This document shows positions 61,948 through 64,000 of a stretch of DNA of 64,000 bases, piece by piece. Source of the DNA: an uncultured Paracoccaceae bacterium (GTDB taxonomy: Bacteria; Pseudomonadota; Alphaproteobacteria; Rhodobacterales; Rhodobacteraceae); the NCBI GenBank assembly GCA_938028765.1, contig CALIZF010000001.1, positions 27,667 to 91,666 on the forward strand, given 5' to 3'. Position 1 is the stretch's first letter, and each line of letters opens with the position of its first letter. The translations under genes were made by a program, and so were the position numbers. The notes below the pieces were generated by a model. The model worked only from the letters and a program-made list of their open reading frames with translations. It did not search any database and had not been told where the DNA came from.

Positions 61948-63288
61948 TCAGGCGTTCCGGATCGCCCAAAGCGTCATGCCAAGGCCCGGATAGTCGCCCG
62001 ACACGTGCACCGCGATCCCGCCCGACGTGGTCATCCTGCGCCAGTAGGGACTTTCGGCATCAAGCTGGAAATACACCGTTCCGGCGTTGTAGGGCACCTG
62101 CCGCGGCGCCACCGGCAAGGGGCGCAGGCCGATGCCCGGCAGGGCGGAGTTGACGAGCTGCCGGATCTCCTCGACCGGGCCGATCTTCGCGTGGCCCGCG
62201 AAATGCCGCCGCACCGCCTCGTCCGGCACTTCCGCCTTGACCGCCAGGACGAAGCCGGCCCCGCCGATCAGCCGCCGGTCGGCGATGATGCCGACCGAGA
62301 TCCCGTATTTCCGCGGCTCGAGCGGGATCGACACCGCGGCGCTTTCCAGCACGGCGCTGAGATACTGGCGCAGCGTGCGGATCACCGGGGCGAAGGTGCG
62401 GCCGAGATCGTCGTGCCGGTAGGGCGGAAACTCGGGCACCGTCTTGTCGCCCGCCATGAAGGCCGACAGCTCGCCCGCGAGGCGGAGGCATTCGGCATAG
62501 GTGGTGGCGGGGTGGACGTTCTCGATCCGGGCCAGATGGCGGAACACCGGCAGCGCGCGGTTCACCGCCAGCAGGAGAAGGAAATCCTGCACCTCGGCGA
62601 CCGCGCGCGCCGGGCCGCCGTCCGAAAGCCGGCCGGCCAGCGCGCTCATCCGATGGGCAAGAAGCCCCTCGAGCTCGCGCACGAAACCGTCCAGCGGCGG
62701 CACCGCGCGCGTGTCGATGCCGCTGGCCATGAAGCCGCCGTCGAGGACGATCCGCCGGTCGGGCTGCACCTCGATGATGCGGGCGATCGGGATCGCCAAC
62801 CGGTCGGCCAGATCGTCCACCGCCAACGCGATCTGCAACCGCATCTTGCCGACGGCCAGCGTCGCGGGCCTGCGGTCGAACCCCATCGTGTCGATGACTT
62901 CGACCTCGGCCGGGCGCAGCCGGGTCGCCGAATGCTCGGCGCCGCTCAGGTCCACCTCGCTCGCCCCCTGCCGGCGCTGCGGCACGGTCAGATACACCAC
63001 GCAGTCGCGGATCGTCTCCGGCACGTCGAGAGCGGGCGGGTGATCGTCCTTCTGGGGCACCCGGAACACCATGCCGTCCTGCGTCAGGCCGGCGCAGGAC
63101 TTCAGCGCGAACTTGCCGATCTTCAGCGCCTCGTCGTCGATCTCGAGCTGCGACACGCCCCAGGCATAGGGCGTCAGGCGATGCGCAAGGCCCGCCACCA
63201 GCGCCTCGGTATACCGGTCGGCCTGCTGGAAGTGGTGCGGCTGCAGGAACAGCCCCTCGGTCCACAGCACCTTGCTATCCCACGACAC
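61948..63288 (-). CDS. tssK: Type VI secretion baseplate subunit TssK
   Basis: A 446-residue baseplate protein. VLWTEGLFLQPHHFQQADRY at the start, TYAECLRLAGELSAFM in the middle and the end VHVSGDYPGLGMTLWAIR are characteristic. TssK links the TssEFG wedge to the TssLM membrane complex in the cytoplasm. It lies 20 bases upstream of tssL and 32 downstream of the FHA protein gene. Confidence 0.95.
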   Translation of the reverse strand: MSWDSKVLWTEGLFLQPHHFQQADRYTEALVAGLAHRLTPYAWGVSQLEIDDEALKIGKFALKSCAGLTQDGMVFRVPQKDDHPPALDVPETIRDCVVYLTVPQRRQGASEVDLSGAEHSATRLRPAEVEVIDTMGFDRRPATLAVGKMRLQIALAVDDLADRLAIPIARIIEVQPDRRIVLDGGFMASGIDTRAVPPLDGFVRELEGLLAHRMSALAGRLSDGGPARAVAEVQDFLLLLAVNRALPVFRHLARIENVHPATTYAECLRLAGELSAFMAGDKTVPEFPPYRHDDLGRTFAPVIRTLRQYLSAVLESAAVSIPLEPRKYGISVGIIADRRLIGGAGFVLAVKAEVPDEAVRRHFAGHAKIGPVEEIRQLVNSALPGIGLRPLPVAPRQVPYNAGTVYFQLDAESPYWRRMTTSGGIAVHVSGDYPGLGMTLWAIRNA

Positions 63289-63320
63289 GCGGTCTGTCCT
63301 TTCCGGGCGCTCCGCCCTCC

Positions 63321-64000
63321 TCAGGTCTTCGATGCCAGCCGGGCGAGCTGCGCCCGATAGGCTTCGGCGAACTCGCGGCTGAAGATGTCGTGGAAGTCGG
63401 TGGTCGCCTGATCAGAGATCTCGGCATACATCCGCTCGTAGGTTTCCCAGTATAGCGCCTTGCGTCCTTTCAGCAGCCGGCCGAGGCCGCCGCGGTCCTC
63501 GATCCGGCCGGCCAGTTCGGCCGGGTCCAGCCGGCGCAGGATCCCCGACAGCGCCGCCTCCATCCCCGTCACCATCGCAACCTCGTGCGCGCGGATGTCG
63601 TCCAGCGCCTGCGCGGCCGCTTCCTTGGCGGGAAGATAGCCGCGCGCGCGGGGTTGCACCATGGCCTCGACGGCTTGTTCGGGGCTGACCGAGAACTTCA
63701 GCGGGTTGTTCCCGCCCGCGCCGATCCGCGTCTGTTCGATGCGGAACTCGCCCTTGATCGCGCTGCGGGTCATCAGCACCTCGCGCAGGCCCTCGATCAT
63801 CACCCGCATGGTGGCCCCGAGGCGGGCCATGGTCGCTTCGAGATCGGCATCGGGGATCGCAAGGTCGCCGGCGCCCAGAGCGTCCAGAAACGCGCGCGCC
63901 GCCCGGTCGCCCGTCGCGCCAGCGGCGTCCGCAGGGGCGGCCGCCGGCGCGCGGGGGTCCGGCGCCGGGGGCGCGGCGGCAAAGGCCGGTGGCGACGCCG
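63321..64000 (-). CDS. tagH: Type VI secretion FHA-domain protein TagH, C-terminal part
   Basis: The frame is open to the window edge, so only the last 226 residues are visible. It begins in an alanine/proline linker and continues with the C-terminal domain of T6SS FHA proteins: LGATMRVMIEGLREVLMTRSAIKGEFR, then NPLKFSVSPEQAVEAM and FHDIFSREFAEAYRAQLARL at the end. The FHA phosphothreonine-binding domain should lie upstream, outside the window. Known homologues (Fha, ImpI) are substrates of the T6SS kinase, and the kinase is present here. It is the first gene of the run seen in this window. Confidence 0.85.
   Translation of the reverse strand, partial: ASPPAFAAAPPAPDPRAPAAAPADAAGATGDRAARAFLDALGAGDLAIPDADLEATMARLGATMRVMIEGLREVLMTRSAIKGEFRIEQTRIGAGGNNPLKFSVSPEQAVEAMVQPRARGYLPAKEAAAQALDDIRAHEVAMVTGMEAALSGILRRLDPAELAGRIEDRGGLGRLLKGRKALYWETYERMYAEISDQATTDFHDIFSREFAEAYRAQLARLASKT

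Overview
The window is very GC-rich and densely coded, with tight operons joined by ATGA or GTGA stop/start overlaps. Gene content points to an alphaproteobacterium, most likely Rhodobacterales/Paracoccaceae: a phosphatidylcholine synthase, a DUF1127 protein, DUF484 next to xerC, a GcvA-type LysR regulator beside glutaryl-CoA dehydrogenase, an Imp-type type VI secretion cluster and FnrL-like boxes. I saw no rRNA, tRNA, insertion sequence, prophage or cas gene.

Layout. 0-11 kb is housekeeping: the ycjX/ycjF pair (ycjX cut by the window edge), ileS plus a DUF3253 gene, then on the minus strand pcs, xerC, DUF484 and a transaldolase, and on the plus strand priA. Between the transaldolase and priA lie three copies of a GC-rich repeat about 60 bp apart. 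11-22 kb is one minus-strand amide-utilisation island. Its transcription order is amiC (cytoplasmic amide sensor), amiR (ANTAR antiterminator), a leader with competing hairpins, a urea/amide ABC transporter (urtABCDE type), aliphatic amidase amiE, a CbbQ/NorQ-type AAA+ ATPase and a CbbO/NorD-type VWA protein. The likely logic is to sense an amide, antiterminate, import, hydrolyse to carboxylate plus ammonia, and use the AAA+/VWA pair as an activating chaperone.

22-36 kb holds a YeeE/YedE membrane protein and an MFS transporter divergent around an FNR-like box, msrA with a geranylgeranyl-reductase-type flavoprotein, prmA, a small membrane-protein gene frameshifted by a 14-bp tandem repeat, a DUF1127 gene, ruvCAB, pdxJ, a possible glycosyltransferase, acpS, a DedA-type protein, and a LysR regulator divergent from gcdH. 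A ThDP-dependent enzyme follows at 36-38 kb.

38-64 kb is an envelope, secretion and interaction region. It starts with a coupled minus-strand operon tpsB-tpsA-caspase (two-partner secretion transporter, large exoprotein, caspase-like/Sel1 protein). Next are a PKMT_R-type methyltransferase and an ExbB-ExbD-ExbD-TonB-like/DUF4384 operon. A membrane-anchored M15 peptidase and an OmpA-family protein are divergent, and the OmpA gene is followed by a Ser/Thr kinase that ends in a second DUF4384-like domain. The minus-strand T6SS operon is tagH (cut by the edge)-tssK-tssL-tssM-tagF-PP2C phosphatase. Kinase, FHA protein, TagF and phosphatase together suggest post-translational control of T6SS assembly. 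The energised ExbBD complex and the peptidase/OmpA pair may remodel or span the envelope for the same machine, but that link is inference.
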